A stretch of DNA of 48,125 bases from positions 1 to 48,125 of the forward strand of contig JADRCO010000146.1 in assembly GCA_021464525.1 (NCBI GenBank), in the 5' to 3' direction. Source of the stretch: Rhizophagus sp. LPA8_4_AMF (taxonomy: Eukaryota; Glomeromycota; Glomeromycetes; Glomerales; Glomeraceae). The notes beneath the pieces were generated by a model. It was not told where the DNA came from. It ran no database searches and saw only the letters and a program-made list of their open reading frames with translations. Every line of letters begins with the position of its first letter. Position 1 is the first letter of the stretch. Of this stretch, positions 10,314 to 21,389 are shown in pieces. The position numbers and the translations under genes were made by a program.

Positions 10314-10995
10314 TATTTTAATCAAAATTTTAGACTTCATAATTCAAAAAAAAAAAAAAAAAATATTAAAATATTATTATAATTATTAGTTTTGTTGTAT
10401 TATTTACTTTCAATAAATTAAGTTTAATCTACTCATTCTTTTTGTAAAACTATTTAAGAGATCTCAAAATTTAAAGAAAGATAATAAAAGTAAATTACAG
10501 ATAAAAACGATTATTTATTTCAAAATATCTAGGTGGAAACAAATAATTTTTATTATATATAAAATTATTTAAATGTATCTGAATTGCAATTATAGGTATG
10601 AGGTTGACTTTTCCTGTATAGGGTGTAAATCGCTTACAATTTTATAATAAACGATAATTTTTAATATGAATTCTGATTATTAAATTGACATCGTGCAATT
10701 TGATAATACGCTATCACAACGCCGATCATTTTTCCGATCACGTGTGAATTTTTTATATGTTTTTTGGTTAAACGAATTACTTTATTATTTATATGAAAAG
10801 AACATACAAAAAATAAAAAATAAAAACTGAAATTTGAATATAAATTTAACTAATTTGCATTCTCCTTCAACACCACGCCTTCATCATATCCAATGAAGTA
10901 GTAGTATAGTTTTCATGTGCTACATAAATTACCTATATTGAGCTGACCATAACCTTTTCCATATTATTAATTATATTATCTATTTTTTATTTTTT
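10314..10995. other. AT-rich intergenic, no gene seen
   Basis: A poly-A run follows the broken copy (10347-10362). A CACGTG occurs at 10739-10744 inside CCGATCACGTGTGAA, but no TATA box or first exon follows, so it may be chance or the remnant of a lost promoter. Confidence 0.35.
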
Positions 10996-12340
10996 TATTT
11001 TTTGTATTTTTTGATCATTTTCTAAATTTATTTCATGTCTACTTCCATTACTATCACTTACTGTACCTTCCAATCCATTATCTAATTGATCGACACGTAA
11101 CTTTCTTTTATCTTTCCTGATCCTTATATATATATATATATATCTTGACTCTTTTCAAATTCAACTACATCACTACACCTCGGCGACCAAATTTTAGATC
11201 GTATTTCATTCAAGAATTCATTACATACTTGAATGATCTTTGTTTTTTCTTTTCTTACTTCCGAATCTGAGAAGATTTTAGTATTGATTAAACCTCAAGT
11301 TAATTATCTCATAATTGCGTCATAATTTTAGATGGTGTCACCTCTTTCAATTTATCACTCACTAATGGCTGTTCTTTAAAATTCCTATCTAAAACTTCAT
11401 TGCATATCTACCACTCTGTAATTACATTCTTAGAGCATTCTCATATATGATTCCAGATTCCATGATTCGACATGACACATCGCAAATTTGTTAGATTTAA
11501 TCCCAAATACTTTTCTTTTGTATTAAATATCATAAATCGGTAATGTTTGAAGGAAGTTTTTTAATTTAAAAGCTCGTATTTTTGTATCTAACTCGTACGT
11601 TGTAAATTTATCAGTTGAAATTCCATTCTTAATTAATTTGAATGTAAGCGCCCACTCTATATTGTAACAGATACTCGTAACAAATAAATTTGTTAATTTG
11701 TCTAACATTAAAGTTAGTTATATATGTTAGATTTCGACCACTCCGTCAATGTTGATATTATTCCATTTCAAATTAAACTCGTTTACTAGTATACTGTTCC
11801 GTTATTATCCTTATATTTTCTAAATTAAGATATTCTTCATATAACTCTTTCTTCATAGCTTTAATTTTAATATTATAATCTTCGTCCTTATATTTATATA
11901 ACGATAACGTTAAGAAAAAAACCTGTAACTTTTTTTCTTCTAATAATTGCTTTAAAAATTTTAAAAGCATTACAGATTTTGTAAATCAATTTCTTTTTTA
12001 GAGCTTGTTTCTTCAAAATTTCATTATATCCATGAACTTTCATTGATTATTATATTCATTGTATTACTGTCTGGAATAATAATTAACTAAAAATTAACGG
12101 TATTATTAGTTATTACTCCTTTTAAATCTTTCATATAAATGTCACTTCTGAACTTTTGCGCTATATGAAATACTTTCCCATTATTAGTTATAATAGTGAT
12201 CCGAAAAAGATTCTCTTCTAACCAAATTAACTGCAATATTAAGAAATCTGATACCATATTTTGATTTTCTAAAAATTCGTTCAGGTTTTCCCAAAAAATA
12301 TTGAATTCGCACATAAATAATTCAATCATCACTTGATTGA
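10996..12340 (-). pseudogene. decayed LINE-like ORF, C-terminal part
   Basis: Read on the minus strand, three open pieces follow one another (12332-12087, 11970-11773, 11708-11523), and coding-like sequence continues to about 11100. The third piece reads ..IEWALTFKLIKNG... and ..TKIRAFKLKNFLQTLP... It is followed in broken frames by Cys/His-containing HIW-like sequence and a RSKIWSPRCSDV segment near 11190. This resembles, from memory, the region after the RNase H domain in Rhizophagus LINE-type reverse transcriptases (the F-K-x-K-x-L-x-x-L-P block, then C..C..HIW, then W-x-P-R-C). No reverse-transcriptase core is visible. Several stops and frameshifts show it is dead. The first two pieces are less sure to belong. 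Confidence 0.4.
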
Positions 12341-13265
12341 ATTTTGAAGATAATGTGACGAAGTATCAAAAAAAAGCCTAACATCATAATCTGTTAATAT
12401 TGTGCAATTTTGAGTTACATAATTTCTAATATAGAGGCACACAATTCTTATGACTAAAATTAGAAATGTTACGTCAAATATAAATACACAGTGGCCGTTA
12501 CTATTTTAATTTAGTTGCGTTACTTTAGTCATTTGACTCTTTACGACTTTAGCAAAATAATTTGGTTATTAAACAGTACAAACTTATAATTGTGCATAAT
12601 CTTTTCTTTAAGAAAAAAAAATAATGCAGCAAAGGAAACAGATATATTTAAGATTGATTTAACATTTGGCTTAATATACATAAAGGGAGTTATCATTTTT
12701 TAGCAAAATATATAAAAAATTTTAAAGTAAATTATTTTATTTCTTTTTCAGGAACAGTTTTACTAGATTTATTTCATTAATAATAATAATTTTCTTTGGA
12801 ACAAATATTAGTGAAATATTGTATGTTCTTTTTTTTTAATATGTATATATACTAAACAAATAATTTTGTATTATTTAAAAGATAAAATTATACTCTAATT
12901 TTGAAATCAAAGATAATTCAGATTGATCACTATTAAATTTTAATTTTAAATATTTATTAATTTGGAAAGTTTGAGTAATATTTAATTACATGAAATTTTA
13001 TTTTACCGACATTTGCATCAAAAATAATGTATAGAATATAGATAACGCTAATTTAAAAAAGTTATTACATATAAAAGGTGACCGATTAACAAATGGACCT
13101 TAATAAACTAAATATAGTTAAAATACCAATTAGAGTTATTTGATTAGCAAATTTGAGAATATTTTAACATGCAGAATTTTTTAAAAAAACCAAATAGAAA
13201 CTCACTATGTTTATCCGACTACATATTCATGTAAAAAAAAAAGCTGTGCGTGCTGCGCTTTTCAT
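12341..13265. other. AT-rich intergenic, no gene seen
   Basis: Nothing supported. Long A and T runs. No family-conserved flank can be followed until about 13250, where the GCTGCGCTTTTCATCACGTG promoter block of the next copy begins. Confidence 0.4.
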
Positions 13266-13322
13266 CACGTGCATTAAATAAATTTAATGTTGTACAGGAT
13301 GCAGTAGCTCAATTATATAAGG
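13266..13322 (+). promoter_or_regulatory. CACGTG box and TATA box of the broken 13397 copy
   Basis: CACGTG at 13266-13271 and TTATATAAGG at 13313-13322, 84 bases before the ATG. The core promoter remains intact although the coding region is broken, so the copy may still be transcribed. Confidence 0.55.
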
Positions 13323-13396
13323 TTTAAATTTACAAATTTGGGTTGATTCTTTTGATTCTTTCTTATTTCTTTCGCCAACGATAAAAATTACAAAAA

Positions 13397-14902
13397 ATGG
13401 ATGACAATAGACTTTTACCAAAATTATCACAAAATTTACTTGAAATATTAAATGGTGAAGAATATTATGATATTACTATTGAAGTTGGTAATGATTCCTA
13501 TGTAAAGGTCTTTCGTGCGCACATGGTCATTTTATATTATCGTTCTCCTTACTTGCGAAGAATTCTATCAACGAATAAAAAGAAAAATGATGGAACTTTG
13601 GCTCATATTAAATTATCAAATATTTCACCAGAAATTTTTCAAATAATTTTAAGGTATTAATTTTAAATACGATTAATTAATTTATTTAATAGTATCAAAC
13701 TATACTATTTTTTCTTTTTTTTTTTTATTTCAGGTATATATATAGTGGAAAACTTTCTTTGAACGAATATGATACTTTAGATCTATTTAAAGTTTTAGTT
13801 TCTGCCAACGAACTTAACCTTCAAGAATTAGTTATGTATCTACAATTCTACTTAATTGAAAACAAAACAAATTGAATGGAACAGAATTTTAATTTGATAT
13901 ATCAAACAAGTTTTGAAAATAATTCTTTCTTGGAACTTCAAAAATATTGTATTGATCTAATTTCCAAAGGGCCAGATAAGATATTTAATTCTTTAAATTT
14001 TTCTTCGATTCCAGAAAAACTTTTAATTACAATTATTCAAAGTGATAATCGTCAAATGAGTGAAATTCAAATTTGGGAAAATGTTCTTAAATGGGGTCTT
14101 GCTCAAAATCCCGACCTTCCCTCTGACCCTACAAACTTTTCAGAGGATGATTTCAAAAATTTAAAAAATACCTTACAAAGATTTATCCCATTTATTAAAT
14201 TTTACAATTTAACTTCTAACGAATTTTTAGAAAAAGTATTACCTTATGAAGAAATATTTCCCAAAAATTTATATAAAGATTTATTAAAAGCTTTTTTAAG
14301 TCTTTCAGATCCTAATAGCAAACCAGTTGATAAATCAGAATATAGTATAATTGAAGAAAAATAAGAGAACTATTGATTCAAAAATTATAACTCATCAACA
14401 TGTTGAAATAATCTCAAAATGGATCGATAGATTAGAAATCACGGACAAATTGAGTTCTCCATATGAATTCAAATTATTATTTCGTGCAACTCGTGATGGG
14501 CATTCAAGAAATAAGTTTCATCAAATTTGCGATAACAAACTCCGCACTATAACAATCGTTAAAGTGAAAAGCAGTAATTAAATTCTTGGAGGACATAATC
14601 CACTTAAATGGGAATCTAGTGGTGATTTCGTAGCTACTAAAGATAGTTTTATATTTTCTTTTGAATGTGATAAAATAGAAAATTATATTTTAAGTCGTGT
14701 GATAGATGAAAAGAAAGCTATCTACAATAATCATAGTTACGGTCCATCATTTGGTATTAATGATCTTGAAATATGGGGCGGTTGTAATGCTAGTAATTGT
14801 TGTAAAAAAACTAAATATTCTTGTTATGAACAACCGATTAGAAAAACTGGAGACATGTTTACTCTAGAAAAGTGTGAAGTATATCAGTTTTTTCGTGATT
14901 GA
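13397..14902 (+). pseudogene. broken BTB-BACK-TLDc copy, near complete
   Basis: Exon 1 (13397-13653) and the splice sites (GTATTA...TTCAG, exon 2 from 13734) are intact, and all three domains are present to 14902. Exon 2 carries three lesions: a TGA at 13873-13875 replacing the tryptophan of the WMEQNF motif, an extra A in the run 14357-14361 before TLDc, and a TAA at 14579-14581 replacing the glutamate of SNEILGG. The frameshift is the same as in the gene at 6951, inside a 541-base identical patch (13918-14458 versus 7480-8020). The two stops lie outside that patch. The glycine pair of IYGGKLS is also IYSGKLS here. Confidence 0.9.
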
Positions 14903-15419
14903 TGTTTTAATCAAAATTTTTACTATTTTTAGATTCCCTATTTCAAAAAAATGTTTATAAGTACACACTAGTTTTTAATTAGTTTATTAAGGTTATATTA
15001 CAGTATATAATTAATTTCAACAATTTAAGTTTATTATACTCATTTTTACGAAACTATTTTCGAAGATAGAGGAAGACAATAAAATGTAAAGTTCGTCTAG
15101 TATAGGTAAAACGATTATTTTTTAAAAAAAACAAAGTATCAAAATGTCTCTTCGGTAGGACGGTAGAGGCAAATAATTCTTTATCATTTGTACTGAAAAT
15201 TTGATTTTTTACGCATAAATTTCTGTGAAAGTAATAAATCTTCATCTAATTCAGCTTCTGATGAGATGGGAATTGAATTGGGAATTACACGGACATATGG
15301 ACATGACATCATCAAGCGTAGTAGTATATACTCTTCGTTACATTTCGGACTAAAAAGTAAAAGAATGATTTTTTTAAAATCGATTTTCATAATAAAGCTG
15401 CGCATTTCATGATTTGCAT
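14903..15419. repeat. duplicated intergenic flank before the 15547 gene
   Basis: Conserved 3' flank (GTTTTAATCAAAATTTTTAC) followed by the 5' flank block (about 15113-15240: AACAAAGTATCAAAATGTCT, ACGGTAGAGGCAAATAATTC, GATTTTTTACGCATAAATTT). Minus-strand readings of 63 and 88 codons here are shadows of this repeat. Confidence 0.55.
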
Positions 15420-15477
15420 CACGTGCATTAAATAAATTTAAATGTTGCACAGAATGTAGTAGCTCAATTATATAAGG
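15420..15477 (+). promoter_or_regulatory. CACGTG box and TATA box of the 15547 gene
   Basis: CACGTG at 15420-15425 and TTATATAAGG at 15468-15477, 79 bases before the ATG, with GTTGCACAGAATGTAGTAGC between them. Confidence 0.6.
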
Positions 15478-15546
15478 CTAGAAAAAATATGCAAATTTGT
15501 GTTGATTCTTTCTTATTTCTTTCGTTAACAATAAAAATTATAAAAA

Positions 15547-17037
15547 ATGGATGATAATAAACTTTTACCAAAATTATCACAAAATTTACTTGAAATTTTG
15601 AATGATGAAGAATATTATGATATTACTATTGAAGTTGGTAATGACCCTTATGTAAAGGTTTTTCGTGCCCATATGGTTATTTTACATTATCGTTCTTCTT
15701 ATTTGCAAAGAATTTTGTCAACTAATAAAAAGAAAAATGATGGAACTTTGACACATATTAAATTACCGAATATATCTCCTGAAATTTTTCAAATAATTTT
15801 AAGGTAACAATTTATAAACAAGATTATAATCATGATAATGTTTTTATTAATAATGTATATTTTATATTTTAGATACATTTATGGCGGAAAACTTTCTTTA
15901 AAAGAATACGATATTCTGGATATAATTAAAATATTAGTTTCTGCTAACGAACTTAATCTTCAAGAATTAACCACGTATTTACAATTCTATTTAATTGAAA
16001 ACGAAACAAACTGGATGGAACAAAATTTTAATTTGATATATCAAACAAGCTTTGAGAATAATTATTTCTTGGAACTTCAAAAATATTGTACTAATTTAAT
16101 TTCCAAAGAGCCAAATAAGATACTTAATTCTATAAATTTTTCTTCAATTTCAGAAAATATTTTACTTACGATAATTCAAAGTGATAACCTTCAAATGAGT
16201 GAAATTCAAATTTGGGAATATGTTCTTAAGTGGGGACTCGCTCAAAACCCGGATCTTCCCTCTGATTTTACAAACTATTCTCAAGATGATTTTAATAAAT
16301 TAAAGAATACCTTACAAGAACTTATTCCATTTATTAAATTTTACAATTTAACTTCTAAAGAATTTCTAGAAAAAGTATTCCCTTATGAAAAAATATTTCC
16401 AGAAGATTTATACAGAAATTTATTAAGGTCTTTTTTGAGTCTTTCAGATCCTAATAGTAAGCCAAGCGATAAATCGGAAACTGGTATAACTAAAGAAAGT
16501 AAAAGAACAGTGGACTCAAAAGTTATAACTCATCAACATGTTGAATTAATCTCAAAATGGATCGATAGGTTAGAAATTACAGATAGGTCAACAACTTCAT
16601 ATGAATTCAGATTATTATTTCGCGCATCTTGTAATGGACATTCACGAGATAAATTTCATGAAATTTGTGATGGCCAATCCCACACTGTAACGATTGTTAA
16701 AGTAAAAGATAGTAACGAAATTCTTGGAGGATATAATCCAACTGAATGGAAATCAGATGGAAGTTTCAGCACTACTAAAGATAGTTTTATATTTTCTTTT
16801 AACAATGATAAAGTTGAAAATTATGTTTTAAGTCGTGTGATAGATGAAGAGGCAGCTATCTACAATAGTTCTGATTATGGTCCATCATTTGGTGCAGAAG
16901 ACCTTGATATATGGGACATGTTTAATAATAATATTAGTATAAAAACTAAAGATTCTTGTTATGAACAACCGATTAGAAAAACCGAAAATAAATTTGCTTT
17001 AGACGAATGTGAAGTATTTAAAATTGTACGTGATTGA
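15547..17037 (+). CDS. BTB-BACK-TLDc protein, intact (subfamily A)
   Basis: Exons 15547-15803 and 15873-17037 (intron 69 bases, GTAACA...TTTAG) encode 473 residues. The intron sequence resembles those of the 1683 and 3701 genes, so these three form the tightest group. BTB and BACK are standard. In TLDc the usual R-A-S-R-D-G core is R-A-S-C-N-G, a rare change in the most conserved motif of the domain. The loop after GGYNP reads TEWKSDGSFSTTKDSF, like the loop in the distant subfamily B gene at 30474, which may mark a past exchange. The surface between DLDIW and the C-terminus (DMFNNNISIKTKDSC) lacks the YC pair seen in siblings. The start is the conserved ATGGATGATAATAAA after the TATA box. 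Confidence 0.93.
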
Positions 17038-18063
17038 TGATTCTTCTTTATTATTCAGCAAAACATATTAGTGTATATAGTACTGTAGTAGCTACAGATT
17101 ATAATTATTATAAAGATAGTTTCGTAAAAAAGAACAAATATAATTAAGGAAGTTTTAAAAGATAAAGGTAATAAAAATTAAAACTTCGTCTATTATAATG
17201 GACGAAAAGTGGTCATATTTTTAAAAAAATATATCCTCATTGAAACAAATGAATTTATTATTACTCGTATTGCATATTTAACGGAAATTCCTGTAAACAA
17301 AAGTATAAATCGCTCAAAATGTATTATAAAAAAATAATTTTTAACGTTAGTGAATAAAGTTAGAACAATTAAGTCAAAAGGTCATCACGCGAAAACCAAT
17401 AAAGTAAAAGAAATTGAAATTTAATTTACTTGTTTATATGTTGTGTTAAAACTTAAAAGTGATTTTTTAATTTATACTTTTAAATGATTTATTTCATAAT
17501 AAAGCGCGGAACGCACATTATTCATAAAGTTTTGTGCGCAGCCTATGAAGACATATGCGCTCTTTATATCTAATATATAATTTATATCTTCTATATCATT
17601 AAAAAAATAGTGTTTGAATTGGGAACACGTGATTTATCTGCATTCGTCTGCGCCCGATCCATATTCTTTAAGTTAAGCGCTTGATCAGCAAGTCATGTTG
17701 ATTACTTATTATTTTTAATACTCCGGTGACTGCCATTTCTACTAATAAGTAGTAGATAAATTTTTTTTTAGTAGGTTTTTTTATAACAATAAACTAAATA
17801 AACTACTTATTCATAATTGATTCTGTAATGAATTTGTATAAATCATAAATTTCGTGTGATACATAAAATTTAATTTGCATTGATTTTCAATGACAATTAT
17901 GTATAACACTCACACACAATTCACTATTATTTGTGTAAGCTTGCATAAATTTATTACATTTATTTCCTACTAATGCCATCATAATAATTATAAAAAACTA
18001 GACCTATTCACACTGCATGGCAAATGAATTATAAATATGTTATTATTTATTCTCTTGGCTCAA
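17038..18063. other. AT-rich intergenic, no gene seen
   Basis: The first 300 bases hold a diverged version of the subfamily A flank (GGAAATTCCTGTAAACAAAA near 17281-17300). A CACGTG occurs at 17626-17631 in GGGAACACGTGATTT without a following TATA box or exon. Nothing else is recognised. Confidence 0.35.
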
Positions 18064-18107
18064 TGGGCAAAGCCCCATCCCCGGCGCAACGCGACGGGTT
18101 ACGCCCA
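18064..18107. repeat. GC-rich inverted-repeat island
   Basis: A 44-base GC-rich stretch in very AT-rich DNA. It begins TGGGCAAAGCCCCA, a GGGC-AAA-GCCC hairpin, and ends GGGTTACGCCCA, so its two ends TGGGC and GCCCA are also complementary. The middle contains GGCGCAACGCGACGGG. It looks like the structured end of a small transposable element. The rest of the element is not recognised. Confidence 0.4.
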
Positions 18108-18245
18108 GTTTTAATTGAAATAATAAAATGTGCCATTAGTAACGCAACTATCTACTTTTAATCACATGCGCGAAAATTTAAGACGATGTACGTTGCGTCA
18201 ACTGCGCGGACATAAATAACAGTGCTGCGGCAGTTGGCGATTTAT

Positions 18246-18303
18246 CACGTGCCTGAAAATAAATTTTAAATGTTTCACAAAATAAAGCGCTAATTATATA
18301 AGG
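18246..18303 (+). promoter_or_regulatory. CACGTG box and TATA box of the 18373 gene
   Basis: CACGTG at 18246-18251 and TTATATAAGG at 18294-18303, 79 bases before the family ATG. Confidence 0.6.
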
Positions 18304-18372
18304 ATTGAGCACATACAAATTTGGTTCTCATTCCCTTCATTAACTGTTAACGATAAAAAAAAATTTATGAAA

Positions 18373-19850
18373 ATGGATGATAATAAACTTTTACCAAAAT
18401 TATCACAAAATTTACTCGAAATTTTAAACGATGAAGTATATTATGATATTACTATTGAAGTTGGCAATGACCCTTATGTAAAGGTCTTTCGTGCGCACAT
18501 GGTTATTTTATATTATCGTTCTTCTTATTTGCAAAGAATTTTGTTAACTAATAAAAAGGAAAATGATGGAACTTTGGCACACATTAAATTACCAAATTTG
18601 TCTCCTGAAATATTTCACATAATCTTAAGGTAATAATAATTTATAAGTATTTGATGACATTTTATTATTTTATTATTAATGTATATTTTTAATATTTTAG
18701 GTATATTTATGGAGGAAAACTTTCTTTGAAAGAATGCGATACTCCGGATATAATTAAAATCTTAGTTGACGCTAGTAAGCTTAGTCTTCAAGAATTAGTT
18801 ACGTATATACAATGCTACTTAATTGAAAACGAAACAAATTGGATGGAACAAAATTTTATTTTGATATATCAAACAAGTTTTGAGAATAACTCTTTCTTGG
18901 AACTTCAAAATTATTGTACTAATTTAATTTCCAAAGAACCAGTTAAAATATTTAATTCTTTAAATTTTTCTTCTGTTCCAGAAAAAATTTTATTTACGAT
19001 GATTCAAAGTGATAACCTTCAAATGAGTGTAATTCAAATTTGGGAACATGTTCTTAAGTGGGGTCTTGCTCAAAATCCTGAACTTCCCTCTAACCTTACA
19101 GACTATTCTCAAGATGATTTCAATAATTTAAAGAATACCTTACAACAATATATTCCATATATTAATTTCTACAATTTAACCTCTAAGGAATTTTTGGATA
19201 AAGTATTCCCTTATGAAAAGATATTTCCAGAAGATTTATATAAAGATTTATTAAGAGTTTTTTTAGGTCTTTCAGATCCTAATAGCAAGCCAAATGACAA
19301 GTCAGAATCTGGTACAACTGAAGAAAGTAAAAGTACTGTTGATTCAAAAATTATAACCCAACAACATATTGAATTAATCTCAAAATGGATTGATAGATTA
19401 GAAGTTACAGACAAATTAGTTTCTTCATATGAATTCAAATTATTATTTCGCGCATCTCGAGACGGACATTTTCGATACAAATTTCATGAAATTTGCGATA
19501 ATCAACCTCGCACTATAACACTTGTTAAAGTAAAGGATAGTAGTGAAATTCTTGGAGGATATAATCCACTTGAATGGAAATCAGATAGTAAAGATTATAG
19601 CGCTACTAAAGATAGTTTTATATTTTCTTTTAGTGATAATAATAATTATATTTTAAGTCGTGTAATAGAAGAGAAGGAAGCTATATATAATAGTAATTTT
19701 TATGGTCCAACATTTGGTGCAAATGATCTTAATATATGGTCGTGGCGTGGTAATCGTTGTAAAAAGTCTTCTTATGAATTTTCGATTAGAAAAATTGAAG
19801 AAAAGTTTACTGTAGAAGAATGTGAAGTATTTCAAATTGTTTGTGATTGA
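18373..19850 (+). CDS. BTB-BACK-TLDc protein, intact (subfamily A)
   Basis: Exons 18373-18629 and 18701-19850 (intron 71 bases, GTAATA...TTTAG) encode 468 residues. An ATG two codons earlier (18367) would add Met-Lys. I chose 18373 because it aligns with the start of every sibling and leaves the usual 257-base first exon. BTB has EVYYD for EEYYD. In BACK the MSEIQIW motif is MSVIQIW. TLDc is complete (LLFRASRDG, GGYNP, GPTFG) but the last loop is shorter. It reads WSWRGNRCKKSSYEFSIRK, without the TKDSC residues of its left-hand neighbours and in the pattern of subfamily B. Minus-strand readings at 19211-19480 and 19653-19835 are shadows of this gene. Confidence 0.93.
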
Positions 19851-20273
19851 TGTTTAAATTAAAATTTTCAGTATTATTTTAAATAAAATATTTAAAAGTA
19901 TACATTAACATACAAATTACAACCTTAGTTTACTATATTCGATCTTTTACGAATCTTTTTAAGGGATAGGGAAAGGCAATAAACAGTAAATCTTTGCCTA
20001 GAATGGGTAAAATTTTTTTTTTAATTTTTTCAATTTGAATTCTGGTATTTAATTGACAAAGCACAATAAATATTACTCAAATACATGGTTTTATTTTATT
20101 GAGGGTGACAAATAAGTTTCATTTTATTTTGACGATAAAGTTATTAAAGGACCTTATTATTAGTTATGATAATATAATTTCGTACGTAGTGCAATTGATC
20201 TTGATATATTATTTATTCATAGTAAAAAAGTCGAATGATTTTACCTCTATTTTCATAATGCTGCACGTTTTAT
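19851..20273. other. intergenic flank
   Basis: No gene seen. The start shares the subfamily 3' flank only weakly. The end (CATAATGCTGCACGTTTTATCACGTG) is the upstream promoter block of the truncated copy that follows. Confidence 0.4.
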
Positions 20274-20279
20274 CACGTG
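20274..20279 (+). promoter_or_regulatory. orphan CACGTG box before the truncated copy
   Basis: CACGTG in TTTTATCACGTGCCTTAAAA, as in the intact genes. The TATA block that should follow is missing: the sequence jumps to ACTACACAAAATACAAATTC. The promoter is therefore partial. Confidence 0.5.
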
Positions 20280-20362
20280 CCTTAAAATAAAATTATGGAT
20301 ACTACACAAAATACAAATTCGGTTCTAATTTCTTTCATTAATTGTTAACGTTAAATTATAAA

Positions 20363-20557
20363 ATGGATGATAATAATTATCCCAAATTTACTTTAAATGA
20401 AGAAGAATACTATGATATTACTATTGAAAGGAATGCATTTATTTCGCCGAAAATCGTCTTACCGACAAACAATTCATTTACAGAAAGGCCTGTTAAAAAT
20501 GGTTCATTAACTTTTAATCGTATTGCAATTTTTGCAGTATATACAACATGCCGATAA
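20363..20557 (+). pseudogene. truncated first exon of a BTB-BACK-TLDc copy
   Basis: The 5' leader (TTAATTGTTAACGTTAAATTA) and start (ATGGATGATAATAAT) match the family. About eight residues of the KLLPKLSQNLLEILN region are deleted or changed, then EEEYYDITIE follows (to about 20430). After that the frame stays open to 20557 but no longer matches BTB. A faint LPTN...KNGSL echo of the STNKKKNDGTL segment may be chance. No intron, BACK or TLDc follows. This is the last subfamily A trace on the left side of the gap. Confidence 0.75.
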
Positions 20558-21389
20558 TGGAAATTACATAAAAATTTAATGTGCGTATAAAACTACATAA
20601 TTCAAACTTGAAATTGTGCTAGTTCGTTTCGCACTTTGCTCAAGGGATTATTTGGAAAATATTATTGTGACGTCAGTAAAAGAATGATTTATATTTTAAT
20701 ATCACATAAATTACAAATAATATTTTATATTTGTTGAATATTATTTTTTATTTAAAACACTGACTATAAAAAATGTTTATATAATAAATAATAGGTTATC
20801 AAATACAATAATTAGCATGATACTTTATAGAAATTATTACAAATGTAAAAAATTATGAACGATTAATTAATTTGAAAGTAAATTATTGTTCTTACCAACT
20901 GAGTTAAACGTTCATCACCGAGTTAGAAGTTAGTGGTCTTAATTGTTCGATTAAGTATTAAAGTTCGATTATAGAAATAACTCAAATTTATTCTTATTAG
21001 TTAATATATTCGCATAACGCGAATTAACTAGCGTTTAAATTACAATGATCTCGCATTGTCCGCTAGCATGAGCGAGCTATTTCTGCAAAAGTACCATATT
21101 TTTATTTCACATGGGTGATTAGCGACATTTCATCATCACGCGTGACTTATCCTTCAGTTGCTCCATCGATCATTATTTTTTGCATGAATAGAACTCGGAA
21201 TACTGATAAGACATAATGGTTAAGTTAAATTAATATATGTGTAAATTAGAATTTTTTTTTCATTTTTTAAGTTTGTATATGCATGTGATGCGAATAAATA
21301 ACATGTATTGTATCTGAAAAGTATTTATGCTATTACTCATATACTATGCTGTTTATCAGAAAAATAACTTGTGGCTTTACGTAAATAGC
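20558..21389. other. intergenic, no gene seen
   Basis: Nothing supported on either strand. It separates the truncated array copy from the Crinkler-family fossil. Confidence 0.35.

Noticed and set aside
11124-11142. TA dinucleotide run
   Set aside because: Ordinary short microsatellite in AT-rich DNA.
15054-15450. Two overlapping minus-strand readings before the 15547 gene
   Set aside because: They lie in the duplicated non-coding flank, and the equivalent flanks of other copies are not open.
17626-17631. CACGTG boxes at 10739, 17626 and 32998 as promoters of hidden genes
   Set aside because: None is followed by the TATA block or by a first exon; expected by chance or as relics.
19211-19835. 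Minus-strand readings opposite exon 2 of the 18373 gene
   Set aside because: Shadows of a strongly supported coding exon on the + strand.
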